Shown in pieces: positions 1 through 10,180 of a stretch of 64,000 nt of DNA (its first letter is position 1; each line of letters begins with the position of its first letter). The translations under genes and the position numbers were made by a program. Origin of the DNA: Nitrospirota bacterium. Its GTDB lineage: Bacteria; Nitrospirota; Thermodesulfovibrionia; SZUA-242. The DNA lies in NCBI GenBank assembly GCA_016212095.1, contig JACRHH010000037.1:124001-188000 (forward strand), read 5' to 3'. A model generated the notes under the pieces. It had not been told where the DNA came from. It did no database searches and worked only from the letters and a program-made list of their open reading frames with translations.

Positions 1-2312
<2,312 letters not shown>

Positions 2313-2327
2313 GGGACACATACGAGC

Positions 2328-3161
2328 ATGGCAGGAGCTATTCATCCGGTAGATATTGCGGGCGTAACCATCGGAGGCGGCAAGCTGGCGCTCATCGCCG
2401 GGCCTTGCGTGATCGAGAGCGAGGACGGAACGCTTCGGGCGGCTGAGCGGCTTGCCGCAATCGCGGCTCGCATGTCGATCCCGTTCATATTCAAAAGCTC
2501 ATACGACAAGGCAAACCGCACATCGGTTTCATCGTTTCGGGGGCCGGGAATAATTCGCGGCCTGCGGATTCTTTCGAAGGTGAAGGAGATGTTCGGTTGC
2601 CCGGTGCTGTCCGACATTCATTCCGCCGAGGAGGCCGATCCTGCCGCGCAGGTGCTCGATGTCATTCAAATTCCGGCGTTTCTCTGCCGCCAGACCGACA
2701 TCCTGACCATTGCCGCGCGCACCGGAAAGCCGGTGAATGTGAAGAAGGGCCAGTTCCTTTCGCCCAACGACGCGGGCAATATTGTTGGAAAGCTTCGTGA
2801 AAGCGGCTGCTCCGGCATAACGCTTACAGAGCGCGGTTCGAGTTTCGGCTACAACAATCTTGTTGTTGACATGCGGTCTTTCGAGATAATGCACGGCTTC
2901 GACGTGCCGGTTATATTCGACGCCACGCACAGCGTTCAGCTTCCGGGCGGACTTGGCGGAAAATCGGGCGGCGATCGCCGGTTCGTGCCGGTGCTTGCGC
3001 GCGCGGCAGTGGCCGCCGGATGCGACGCGCTCTTCATGGAGGTTCATGAAGACCCCGACAAGGCGCTCTGCGACGGCCCGAACATGATAAACATAGACGA
3101 TCTGCCAGATCTGTGGCGGAAACTTGTCGAGCTCAGGGAGGTAGTTTATGAGTGGAAATAA
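2328..3161 (+). CDS. kdsA: 3-deoxy-D-manno-octulosonate 8-phosphate synthase
   Basis: Condenses phosphoenolpyruvate with D-arabinose 5-phosphate to give Kdo 8-phosphate, the committed step for the inner core of LPS. The 277 residues are family length. Diagnostic segments are IAGPCVIES near the N terminus, FKSSYDKANRTS (phosphoenolpyruvate and substrate contacts), and FDATHSVQLPGG. It sits with kdsD (makes arabinose 5-phosphate) and kdsC (removes the phosphate), so three consecutive Kdo steps are encoded within 3 kb. Its last 14 bases overlap the start of the DUF1573 gene. Confidence 0.97.
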   Translation: MAGAIHPVDIAGVTIGGGKLALIAGPCVIESEDGTLRAAERLAAIAARMSIPFIFKSSYDKANRTSVSSFRGPGIIRGLRILSKVKEMFGCPVLSDIHSAEEADPAAQVLDVIQIPAFLCRQTDILTIAARTGKPVNVKKGQFLSPNDAGNIVGKLRESGCSGITLTERGSSFGYNNLVVDMRSFEIMHGFDVPVIFDATHSVQLPGGLGGKSGGDRRFVPVLARAAVAAGCDALFMEVHEDPDKALCDGPNMINIDDLPDLWRKLVELREVVYEWK

Positions 3162-3672
3162 TATTGCCGCGCTTGTTCTGGCGGCGTTTCTGGCCTTGCC
3201 GGCTGCTTCTGCGCTGGCGGAAGATACGGCCTCGCCTCCGGAAGGGATTGCGCCGGTTGCGCCTGCCGCCGCGCCGGTTACGGTGAGTTCGCCAACGCCG
3301 CCGGCGGAGTCCGTGGCGATGCCAAAGCCGGTGATACGTTTCGACAGCGAGAAGGCCGACATGGGCGCGGTGAAGGCGGGCGCAACGCCTGAGCATACCT
3401 TCACCTTCTACAACGACGGCAACGATACGCTGAAGATTATTTCCGCAAGTCCAAGTTGAGGATGCAGCGCGGCGGTGCTCAGTTCGAGCGCCATAGAGCC
3501 GGGCGGTTCCGGCAAGATAAAAACATCCATGATGACGGCGGGCAAGGCGGGCAGGGTCATGAAAAGCATTGCGGTGAGGTCGAACGATCCGCAGCGTCCG
3601 CAGGTCAACCTGATAATTGAAGTATATATAGAGGCGGCACAGAATGCTGGAGCGGGCAAGAAAAGTCCTTAA
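3148..3672 (+). CDS. DUF1573 protein with in-frame UGA; candidate selenoprotein
   Basis: Read through a single in-frame TGA at 3457-3459 this gives a 174-residue protein. A signal peptide (cut after ASALA) is followed by a proline-rich linker and a DUF1573 domain. Normal family members carry S-C-G-C just after a beta strand. Here the sequence is IISASPS-(UGA)-GCSAAV, so the UGA stands at the first Cys. The frame continues without shift and keeps family features (IEPGGSGKI, SNDPQRP). A hairpin at 3474-3492 fits a bacterial SECIS. The start has a good ribosome site (GGGAGG upstream) and overlaps kdsA by 14 bases; the end overlaps kdsD by 29. Selenocysteine at residue 104 is inferred. The alternatives are a sequencing error or a nonsense mutation, in which case this is a broken gene. 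No selA, selB or selC is in the window. Confidence 0.8.
3474..3492 (+). promoter_or_regulatory. SECIS-like hairpin downstream of UGA
   Basis: GGUGCUC (3474-3480) pairs with GAGCGCC (3486-3492) in a 7-bp stem that includes one U-G pair; the loop is AGUUC. The GU of the loop lies 23-24 bases after the UGA at 3457-3459. In E. coli fdhF the loop GU is about 20-21 bases after the UGA. Bacterial SECIS elements sit inside the coding region just after the codon and show a short stem with GU in the apical loop. SelB recognition is inferred, not shown. Confidence 0.6.
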
Positions 3673-4606
3673 AATCGAGGCCGAGGCCATCGAGATGATG
3701 GCGCGGCGGCTGGACGGACGTTTCGATGATGCGGTCAACCTGATTCTCGAATGCAGGGGGCGCATAGTGGTCACCGGCATGGGCAAGTCCGGGCTTGTGG
3801 GCAAAAAAATCGCGGCAACGATGGCATCAACGGGGACGCCATCGTTCTTTCTGCATCCGGCGGAGGGAAGCCACGGCGACCTCGGCATGGTTGCGCGCGG
3901 CGATGTCGCTGTTGCGCTCTCAAACAGCGGCGAGACTGAGGAGATCATTCGCCTGCTGCCGGTTCTGCGGCGGATGGACATAAAGGTTATCGCGATTGTG
4001 GGCAACATGGAATCGACGCTCGCCAAACGCTCCGACGTTGCGCTCGACGCATCGGTTTCCGCTGAGGCCTGCCCGCTTGGTCTTGCTCCAACCGCATCTA
4101 CAACCGCCACGCTTGCCATGGGCGACGCCAGTTCGATGGTGGTGCTCGACAGGCGCGGCTTTGGCCGTGAAGATTTCGCCATGTTTCATCCGGGCGGCTC
4201 GCTCGGCAAGAGGCTGCTTCTTACCGTGTCCGACCTCATGCACCGCGATTCGGATGTTCCGGTTGTGTCCAATAACGTGCAGATGAAGGACGCGATGTTC
4301 GAAATATCATCGAAGCGCCTCGGCATGACGACGGTCGCGGATGACAACGGAGCGTTCATCGGCATCATCACCGACGGCGATCTTCGAAGGGGGCTCGAAA
4401 AATGGGGCACGGACTACCTTTCGAAACTGACAGGCGACGTCATGACGAAGTCGCCGCGCACCATCGGCGCGGACGCTCTGGCCGCCGAGGCGCTCACGCT
4501 CATGGAGCGGCACTCGATCACCTCGATCGTGGTTCTCGACGGGGCGGGCGACAGGGCCTGCGGAGTGGTTCATCTGCACGATCTCCTGAAGGCCGGAATC
4601 GTTTAA
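3644..4606 (+). CDS. kdsD: arabinose-5-phosphate isomerase (KpsF/GutQ family)
   Basis: Interconverts D-ribulose 5-phosphate and D-arabinose 5-phosphate, the substrate of KdsA. The 320 residues show an N-terminal SIS sugar-isomerase domain (VVTGMGKSGLVGKKIAATMA; SNSGETEEI) and two C-terminal CBS domains from about residue 205 (DLMHRD; VMTKSP). Both the order and the length are typical of KdsD. The ATG overlaps the end of the DUF1573 gene by 29 bases. That overlap supports the DUF1573 frame being translated to 3672, since coupled genes usually abut. An 88-base gap then separates it from kdsC. Confidence 0.96.
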   Translation: MLERARKVLKIEAEAIEMMARRLDGRFDDAVNLILECRGRIVVTGMGKSGLVGKKIAATMASTGTPSFFLHPAEGSHGDLGMVARGDVAVALSNSGETEEIIRLLPVLRRMDIKVIAIVGNMESTLAKRSDVALDASVSAEACPLGLAPTASTTATLAMGDASSMVVLDRRGFGREDFAMFHPGGSLGKRLLLTVSDLMHRDSDVPVVSNNVQMKDAMFEISSKRLGMTTVADDNGAFIGIITDGDLRRGLEKWGTDYLSKLTGDVMTKSPRTIGADALAAEALTLMERHSITSIVVLDGAGDRACGVVHLHDLLKAGIV

Positions 4607-4694
4607 AAACTTCTTGAAAACAAAGCCGTAATGAATAAAATGGTTCTAATCACGGACTGGACACTCCAGGCGTAAGCCGTTACATCGGAGGGAC

Positions 4695-5222
4695 ATGCAG
4701 CACGAAAAATTCAACAGAAGCGCCCTGCGAACCAGAATGATCATTCTGGACGTGGACGGCGTTCTGACCGACGGATCGATAACCCTCGACAACGAGGGAA
4801 ATGAGTTCAAATCTTTCCATGTGCGAGACGGCCATGCCATCAAGCTTGCTCAGCAGGCCGGGCTGGTTGTGGCTGTAATTACAGGAAGAACGTCGCGCGT
4901 GGTTGAGCGCAGGATGAAGGAGCTTGGAATTGGCGAGGTTCATCAGGGCGCGCGGGACAAGCACGAGGTTTACCGCGCGTTGTTAAGAAAATACGGCGTA
5001 AGCGACGAGGAGGTCGCCTGCATGGGCGACGATGTTGTGGATGTGCCGCTCCTTGAGTCTGTCGGGCTTCCTGCGGTTCCTGCCGACGCCGACTCGGAAT
5101 CGACCGCAATGGCCATATTCATCTCCGACAAGCCCGGCGGAAGGGGCGCGGTTCGCGACCTCATAGAGAAGATACTTCGGGCTCAGGGCGTCTGGGATTC
5201 GCTTGTTCGGCATATAGCATGA
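4695..5222 (+). CDS. kdsC: 3-deoxy-D-manno-octulosonate 8-phosphate phosphatase
   Basis: Hydrolyses Kdo 8-phosphate to Kdo, the step before activation to CMP-Kdo. It is a 175-residue cap-less HAD phosphatase. Motif I is ILDVDGVLTDG, with the nucleophile Asp19 and acid/base Asp21. Motif II is ITGRTS, followed by the GDDVVDVPLL motif. The ATG follows GGAGGG with normal spacing. The stop overlaps the pgsA ATG at 5219 (ATGA), so the Kdo and phospholipid genes are translationally coupled. Confidence 0.95.
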   Translation: MQHEKFNRSALRTRMIILDVDGVLTDGSITLDNEGNEFKSFHVRDGHAIKLAQQAGLVVAVITGRTSRVVERRMKELGIGEVHQGARDKHEVYRALLRKYGVSDEEVACMGDDVVDVPLLESVGLPAVPADADSESTAMAIFISDKPGGRGAVRDLIEKILRAQGVWDSLVRHIA

Positions 5223-5755
5223 CGATAAACCTGCCAACGGCGATCACCATCAGCAGGTTTCTGATGGTTCCGGACTTCATCGCTGTTGCGGAGGCGCATC
5301 CTGTCTGGGGGGCGATCGTGTTTTCGGCGGCTTCCCTTACAGACCTGCTCGACGGCTATCTTGCCCGGCGTTCAAGGCAGGTGACAAAGCTTGGAATAAT
5401 CCTCGATCCGCTTGCCGACAAGTTTCTGGTGATCGGGGCGCTGCTGGTTCTTCTGGACATGGCGCTTGTAAAAATGTGGATGGTTGCGGTGATCGTGATC
5501 CGCGAGTTTCTTGTAACCGCGCTCAGGCTTGTGGCGCTTGAGAAGAATCTGGTCATTCCGGCTGAAACGGGCGGCAAGGTCAAGATGGGTTTTCAGATAG
5601 CGGCGATTCTGACGCTGCTTGTGGATTACTCCGGCATACTGGAATTCATTCCGTTTCTTTACGGCGCGGGCGTGGTCTGCCTCTGGACGTCGATGGTTCT
5701 TGGCGTTGTCTCCGGCGTGCAGTATTTCGTCCGCTTCACCAGAACGGCCTTATGA
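5219..5755 (+). CDS. pgsA: CDP-diacylglycerol-glycerol-3-phosphate 3-phosphatidyltransferase
   Basis: An integral membrane enzyme that makes phosphatidylglycerol phosphate from CDP-diacylglycerol and glycerol 3-phosphate. The 178 residues contain the CDP-alcohol phosphatidyltransferase signature, DLLDGYLARR followed by GIILDPLADK, with the Asp residues that bind the metal. About four to five hydrophobic segments are visible. The start overlaps the kdsC stop and the stop overlaps the plsY start at 5752, so kdsC, pgsA and plsY are probably made from one message. Substrate choice within the family (glycerol phosphate rather than inositol or serine) is inferred from length and overall similarity. 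Confidence 0.93.
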   Translation: MTINLPTAITISRFLMVPDFIAVAEAHPVWGAIVFSAASLTDLLDGYLARRSRQVTKLGIILDPLADKFLVIGALLVLLDMALVKMWMVAVIVIREFLVTALRLVALEKNLVIPAETGGKVKMGFQIAAILTLLVDYSGILEFIPFLYGAGVVCLWTSMVLGVVSGVQYFVRFTRTAL

Positions 5756-6351
5756 AGGAAATGGCGGTTTATCTGCTCTGCTACCTGATCGGCTCAATCA
5801 CATTCGGCCCGCTTCTGGCGCGTATGCGCGGCGTCGATCTGAGGGCGGTGGGAAGCGGCAACATCGGCGCAACCAACGTTGCGAGGGCGCTTGGCAAGGG
5901 GGCGGCGGCTGCGGTTTTTCTTGGCGACGCGCTTAAGGGAACGGTTGCCGTGCTGGTGAGCGGATATATCTTCGGCAACGATCCGCTTTCGGTGGGCTTC
6001 AGCGGCATATGCGCTGTCGGCGGGCATAATTTCTCTATTTTCCAAGGCTTTCGGGGCGGCAAGGGCGTTGCCACAAGCCTTGGCGTGCTTGCGGCTTATC
6101 TGCCGGAGGCAGCCGTGGCGTTTGCGGCTGTCTGGCTTGCGGTTTTTCTGCTGTCGAAAATCTCCTCGCTCTCCGCGCTTCTTGCGTTCTTGGCCGCCAC
6201 CGTAACGTCGCTTGCATTCGCCGAGAAGTCGATTATGGTGATAACATTGAGCGTGCTTGCGTTCGTGATGCACAGATCGAACATCGCGCGGCTTGCAAGG
6301 GGCAAAGAGCCGCGCATGGGCCATGTCGTGGATAAAAAGGAATCCACATGA
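5752..6351 (+). CDS. plsY: acyl-phosphate:glycerol-3-phosphate acyltransferase
   Basis: A membrane enzyme that transfers an acyl group from acyl phosphate to glycerol 3-phosphate, starting phospholipid synthesis. The 199 residues are family length. The first motif is GSGNIGATNVAR, the glycine-rich loop is GGKGVATSLGV, and several hydrophobic helices follow. Placed directly after pgsA, it puts the first acylation and the phosphatidylglycerol branch together. Its last bases overlap the next ATG at 6348. Confidence 0.95.
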   Translation: MKEMAVYLLCYLIGSITFGPLLARMRGVDLRAVGSGNIGATNVARALGKGAAAAVFLGDALKGTVAVLVSGYIFGNDPLSVGFSGICAVGGHNFSIFQGFRGGKGVATSLGVLAAYLPEAAVAFAAVWLAVFLLSKISSLSALLAFLAATVTSLAFAEKSIMVITLSVLAFVMHRSNIARLARGKEPRMGHVVDKKEST

Positions 6352-8087
6352 TGAAACACCGCGCTGTTTTTTCATGGGCGCTGATGGCGCTTGCCTTGCT
6401 GTCATCATGCCTGTTTGCGCCTGCCTTGTCGCTTGCGGCTGATGCCGCGCCGTCTGCCGGTGCCGCTGCCGGTGAATGGGCCGCACCGGCTGACGCCGGA
6501 GCCGAATCCTTCCGGCTGTATCAAACGGCGCTGGCCAAATACAGCGCGGGCGACATGGCCGCAGCCGATTCGCTGGCTGTCGAGGCCATGCGCGCCGATC
6601 CTGATTATCCGCCACCGCTTCTTCTTCTGGCCCGAATACATTTTCAGATCGACAAAACTCATGCGATGCTCGATGTTTCCGACTGGCTCAAGGCGATAAA
6701 CCGCAACATCGCATGGAGGCTGATGACAAGGGGAAGCGTTTCGGCGGTTATCATTTTGGCGCTCGCCGGCGCGCTGATTGCCGGATGGCTGGTTCTGCTG
6801 TTTAAAAGCGTTCCGCTTTTTGCGCATGACGCAAGGGAAAAGAATCTGAACCTGTTGCTTGCAGCGGGCGCGGCGGCTTTGTCGGCATTTGGACTTGCCT
6901 TGGGCATTGCGGCAATGTCGCTGTTGCTATGGCCGTATTTCTCGCGGCGTGAAAAGCTGTTCATGTGTCTTCTTCCGATATTTCTGATCTCGCTTCCGTG
7001 GCTGTCGGCTCCGGTTGCGGCGGACATGGGGTTTACATCGAACAGCCGCCTCAAGGCGGTTGTGGACATACAGGAGGGCAGGAATTACCGCAAGGCGGCC
7101 GCAATTCTTGGCGGAGCGCATGAAAAACCTTCCGGCGATTTCGAGCGTTTCTCGCTTGCGTATGCCCAGTCCCGTCTCGGCAACGACCGCGCGGCCATCG
7201 AAAACTACATGAAAATCGGCGAGTCGTGGCCCGATTCAGGCAAGGCATTAAACAATATCGGCGTCTGCATGTATCGCCTTGGCGAAACCGACAATGCTGT
7301 GGCTGTATTCGAGAAGGCGGCCAAAAGCGGCGCGATAATTCCGAAGTTCAACCTTGGCCAGCTCTATCGCGAGCGGCTTCGCTTCGAGGACGGCGAACGG
7401 CTTATCAGGGAGATTCAGGCCCGCGATCCGGAGGCGGTTCACCGCCTGATGACATCGGGGAAGCTTGTGGCCGAGGAACGCCTTTCGCCGAAAGCACTGC
7501 GTAAATTTGTGATGGAGCGCGCCGACGGAAACGGAAGCATACGGGGTGCGCTCATGAAGCCGCTTCTTGGGCCGCTTCCGGCAGGCATGGCCCCGTGGGC
7601 CGGAATCCTTGTTCTTGCGCTGTTTATCGCCGGCGAAACGATTCGGCCATCGCGCGACAAGGCTTACCGTTGCGCCAAGTGCGGCGGCATTTTCTGTGGA
7701 CGGTGCGAGCGCAGGCCGTCCGACAGCCCGACCGGCACATGCCGGATATGCCAGACCGAGGCGATACGGATAGGCCTGAGCGACTCGAAGGATCGCATCG
7801 ATTCTATATTGCGCACACAGAGGTATTACGATCGCCGGGTGCTGATGGTGAAGGCGCTTTCTGTAATTCCCGGAATGGGAAGCTTTCTCATCGGGCGATG
7901 GATGCAGGGTGCTGTTCTGTCGTTCTGCTTTTTCGCGGTTATCGCGTTCATGACGCTCGGCGGCCTGCTATGCCACCTGCCCGGCGCATTTACGCCAAGC
8001 GGCGTTTATGCCGCAGGCGCGATGGCGGTTCTGGTTGCCGCGAGCGTTCTGCTTGTGCGAAGGGGGGTGCGGCAGGGATGGCGCTAG
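6348..8087 (+). CDS. membrane protein with TPR region and zinc ribbon, function unknown
   Basis: A 579-residue protein of no family I can name. It has a signal peptide (about 1-31), then a helical TPR-like stretch (54-110) and three hydrophobic helices (about 130-152, 168-196, 203-221). A second TPR-like region follows (240-360), then one helix (411-430). A zinc-ribbon-like cluster has CAKC (442-445), C450, C453, C465 and C468, and two helices close the protein (518-541, 553-571). The layout suggests a membrane scaffold rather than an enzyme. Its end overlaps the DUF4388 gene by 10 bases, so the two products are likely made together and may work together; that last point is inference. Confidence 0.75.
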   Translation: MMKHRAVFSWALMALALLSSCLFAPALSLAADAAPSAGAAAGEWAAPADAGAESFRLYQTALAKYSAGDMAAADSLAVEAMRADPDYPPPLLLLARIHFQIDKTHAMLDVSDWLKAINRNIAWRLMTRGSVSAVIILALAGALIAGWLVLLFKSVPLFAHDAREKNLNLLLAAGAAALSAFGLALGIAAMSLLLWPYFSRREKLFMCLLPIFLISLPWLSAPVAADMGFTSNSRLKAVVDIQEGRNYRKAAAILGGAHEKPSGDFERFSLAYAQSRLGNDRAAIENYMKIGESWPDSGKALNNIGVCMYRLGETDNAVAVFEKAAKSGAIIPKFNLGQLYRERLRFEDGERLIREIQARDPEAVHRLMTSGKLVAEERLSPKALRKFVMERADGNGSIRGALMKPLLGPLPAGMAPWAGILVLALFIAGETIRPSRDKAYRCAKCGGIFCGRCERRPSDSPTGTCRICQTEAIRIGLSDSKDRIDSILRTQRYYDRRVLMVKALSVIPGMGSFLIGRWMQGAVLSFCFFAVIAFMTLGGLLCHLPGAFTPSGVYAAGAMAVLVAASVLLVRRGVRQGWR

Positions 8088-9007
8088 AGGGCAATCTCAA
8101 GGACTTCGGCCTTGCCGACATACTTCAGCTAATATTTTTCCAGAAGAAGACCGGCCTGCTGACCATAGAGTCGAAAAAGGACGTTGTGCGCATCTCGTTT
8201 GTTGACGGGCGCGTGGTCATGGCGACATCGAGGCGGCGGCCCGAATCGGCGCGCCTGGGGCGGATGCTTGTGGCGCGCGGCCATATCACGGACAGCGAGC
8301 TCAGGAAAACGCTTCAGTCCCTGAAGGGCGAGACCGGAAGGGCGCTCTGCAAGGCCGGAAAGGTTAGGCGCGAGGCCCTGATCGAGACTGTTTCGGCACA
8401 GCTCACCGATACCGTGTCGCAGCTTTTCGGGTGGAAGGAGGGCAGATACGAGTTTATTGCCCGCGAGGTTGCGGTCGATCCGGAATACGGGGTTTCGATA
8501 GACACGGAGCACCTGCTCATGGAGGGGCTTCGCATAACGGATGAATGGGCGGCACTTGAAGGCCGGTTCGATCCCGACGCCGTTTATGTGCGGGTTCGAG
8601 GCATAGCCGCCGACGCCGCCGGGCTCACGCCGGTTGAGAGCGCCGTCTACGCGGCGGTTGACGGAAAGATCGATGCGGTTGCCGCGATCGACATGAGCGG
8701 ATTCGGCTGGCTCGACGCCGCGGAGGCGGTCATATCCCTGCTTGAGCGCGGCATGATCGCGCAGTTGAAGGTTGAAGCGCAGCCCGCAGCCGCCGCCGCA
8801 AGGCGCGGCAGCGACACTGTTTACTACATTGCGGTTACGATTATTCTTGCCGTCATGGCTGCAACCACGATAATGAATTCGGCAGGACTTCGCGCAGAAA
8901 TGCGGAACTTCAAGGCAGTGGCCGCGCGGAATGCGGCTTCTGAATCGGCGAATTCGGCTAAATCGCCCGAATCGGCCAGTTCAGGCGCGGAGGCATGGCG
9001 GCAGTGA
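8078..9007 (+). CDS. DUF4388 (PATAN) domain protein with C-terminal membrane helix
   Basis: 309 residues from the ATG at 8078. The same frame is open further upstream, but that extension lies inside the preceding gene and has no family similarity, so I reject it. The N-terminal 110 residues ([32 protein letters not shown]) form a DUF4388/PATAN domain, often found in gliding, polarity and chemosensory regulators. A helical middle region follows ([16 protein letters not shown]), then one hydrophobic helix near residues 247-265 and a short Ser/Ala-rich tail. Membrane tethering and a signalling role are inferred. It overlaps queC by 13 bases. Confidence 0.85.
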   Translation: MALEGNLKDFGLADILQLIFFQKKTGLLTIESKKDVVRISFVDGRVVMATSRRRPESARLGRMLVARGHITDSELRKTLQSLKGETGRALCKAGKVRREALIETVSAQLTDTVSQLFGWKEGRYEFIAREVAVDPEYGVSIDTEHLLMEGLRITDEWAALEGRFDPDAVYVRVRGIAADAAGLTPVESAVYAAVDGKIDAVAAIDMSGFGWLDAAEAVISLLERGMIAQLKVEAQPAAAAARRGSDTVYYIAVTIILAVMAATTIMNSAGLRAEMRNFKAVAARNAASESANSAKSPESASSGAEAWRQ

Positions 9008-9717
9008 CGGATATGCCCAGGGCCGTGATTCTTCTTAGCGGCGGGCTAGACTCCGCCACAGTAGCCGCCGTGGCGAGGTCGGAGGGCTTTGAGCTTCATT
9101 GCATGTCGTTCGATTACGGCCAGCGCCACAGGCGCGAGCTCGAATCGGCGGCAAAAGTAGCAAATGCGCTTGGAGCGGCGCGGCATCTGGTCATTTCCGC
9201 GCCGGGGCTTGGCGATATCGGCGGTTCCGCCCTCACTACAGATTCGATTGCGGTTCCGAAAGGCCGCTCGGCGGCGGAAATGGAAACCGGCAAAATTCCT
9301 CCCACGTATGTTCCGGCGCGAAACACCATATTCCTTTCATACGCGCTTGCCTGGGCCGAGGCCCTGGGCGCGGCGGACATATTCATAGGCGTGAACGCCG
9401 TAGATTACAGCGGCTACCCCGACTGCCGACCGGAGTTCATCGAGGCGTTCGGGCGGCTTGCGAACCTTGCCGTGGCGGCGGCGGTGGAAGGCCGCATGAG
9501 CATTAAAATACATACGCCTCTGATTAATCTGACAAAATCCGGAATTATCCGTCTTGGCGCAAGTCTTGGCGTCGATTACTCGCTGACATGGAGCTGCTAC
9601 AGCCCCAACACAGACGGCAGGCCGTGCGGGGCATGTGACAGTTGCATTCTGAGGGCCAAGGGGTTTCGCGAAGCAGGCCGTATCGATCCGCAGCGCGAGG
9701 GCGGGAGAACGGCCTGA
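8995..9717 (+). CDS. queC: 7-cyano-7-deazaguanine synthase
   Basis: Converts 7-carboxy-7-deazaguanine to preQ0 with ATP and ammonia, in queuosine synthesis. The 240 residues carry the PP-loop SGGLDSAT and the C-terminal zinc motif [17 protein letters not shown]. All four expected Cys are present. It is the only queuosine gene in this block; a second, queH, is at 35579. The start at 8995 overlaps the DUF4388 gene; an internal Met (9013) just before the core sequence is an alternative. Confidence 0.96.
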   Translation: MAAVTDMPRAVILLSGGLDSATVAAVARSEGFELHCMSFDYGQRHRRELESAAKVANALGAARHLVISAPGLGDIGGSALTTDSIAVPKGRSAAEMETGKIPPTYVPARNTIFLSYALAWAEALGAADIFIGVNAVDYSGYPDCRPEFIEAFGRLANLAVAAAVEGRMSIKIHTPLINLTKSGIIRLGASLGVDYSLTWSCYSPNTDGRPCGACDSCILRAKGFREAGRIDPQREGGRTA

Positions 9718-9728
9718 TCGGGGCATTT

Positions 9729-9755
9729 TAATTTTTTGCGCGAATCTGCCGAAAG
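9729..9755 (+). promoter_or_regulatory. sigma-28 (FliA)-like promoter of the chemosensory operon
   Basis: TAAT (9729-9732), 15 bases, then GCCGAAAG (9748-9755). The flagellar sigma-28 consensus is TAAA-N15-GCCGATAA, so 3 of 4 and 6 of 8 positions match with exact spacing. It lies 60 bases before the first gene of the operon. The match is by eye and could be chance, but the location fits. Confidence 0.4.
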
Positions 9756-9814
9756 TTAATAGGCATATTTCCCTTGTTTGGGGAAATGAAAAAGCAAACT
9801 GTTAAGGGGGAGTT

Positions 9815-10180
9815 GTGGGATCGATTCTTATAGTAGAGGACTCCGCCACAACCAGGGCGATGATACGGGCGGCGCTTGAAGACCTCGAAGACTACGACAT
9901 TGTCGAGGCCGGATCGGGCTTCGAAGCCCTGCGCGTGCTGCCGTCAAGGAAATTCGACCTTGTTTTCACCGACATCAACATGCCCGACATCAACGGCCTT
10001 GAGTTGATAAATTTCGTCAAAAGCAATCCGACCTACAGGGAAATTCCGTTGATTATCGTCACCACGGAGCGAAGCGAGGAAGACCGCAAGCGCGGGATTG
10101 CGCTTGGCGCGTTCGACTATGTGACCAAGCCTTTCGACGCCGAGACACTTCTTGCTCTGGCAAGAAAGGCGCTCGGCTGA
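9815..10180 (+). CDS. CheY-like response regulator
   Basis: A 121-residue stand-alone receiver domain and the first gene of the chemosensory operon. Acidic residues are in ILIVEDS (Glu8, Asp9), the phospho-acceptor is Asp53 in FTDINMPDING, and the switch Thr and Lys are in IVTTE and VTKPF. It starts with GTG preceded by a strong AAGGGGGAG site. The stop overlaps the cheA ATG. It is likely phosphorylated by CheA. The operon has a second receiver at its 3' end, so the two may divide output and phosphate-sink roles; that is inference. Confidence 0.92.
   Translation: MGSILIVEDSATTRAMIRAALEDLEDYDIVEAGSGFEALRVLPSRKFDLVFTDINMPDINGLELINFVKSNPTYREIPLIIVTTERSEEDRKRGIALGAFDYVTKPFDAETLLALARKALG

Noticed and set aside
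7595-8077. N-terminal extension of the DUF4388 gene
   Set aside because: It lies inside the TPR/zinc-ribbon gene in another frame and has no similarity to the family; the ATG at 8078 fits.
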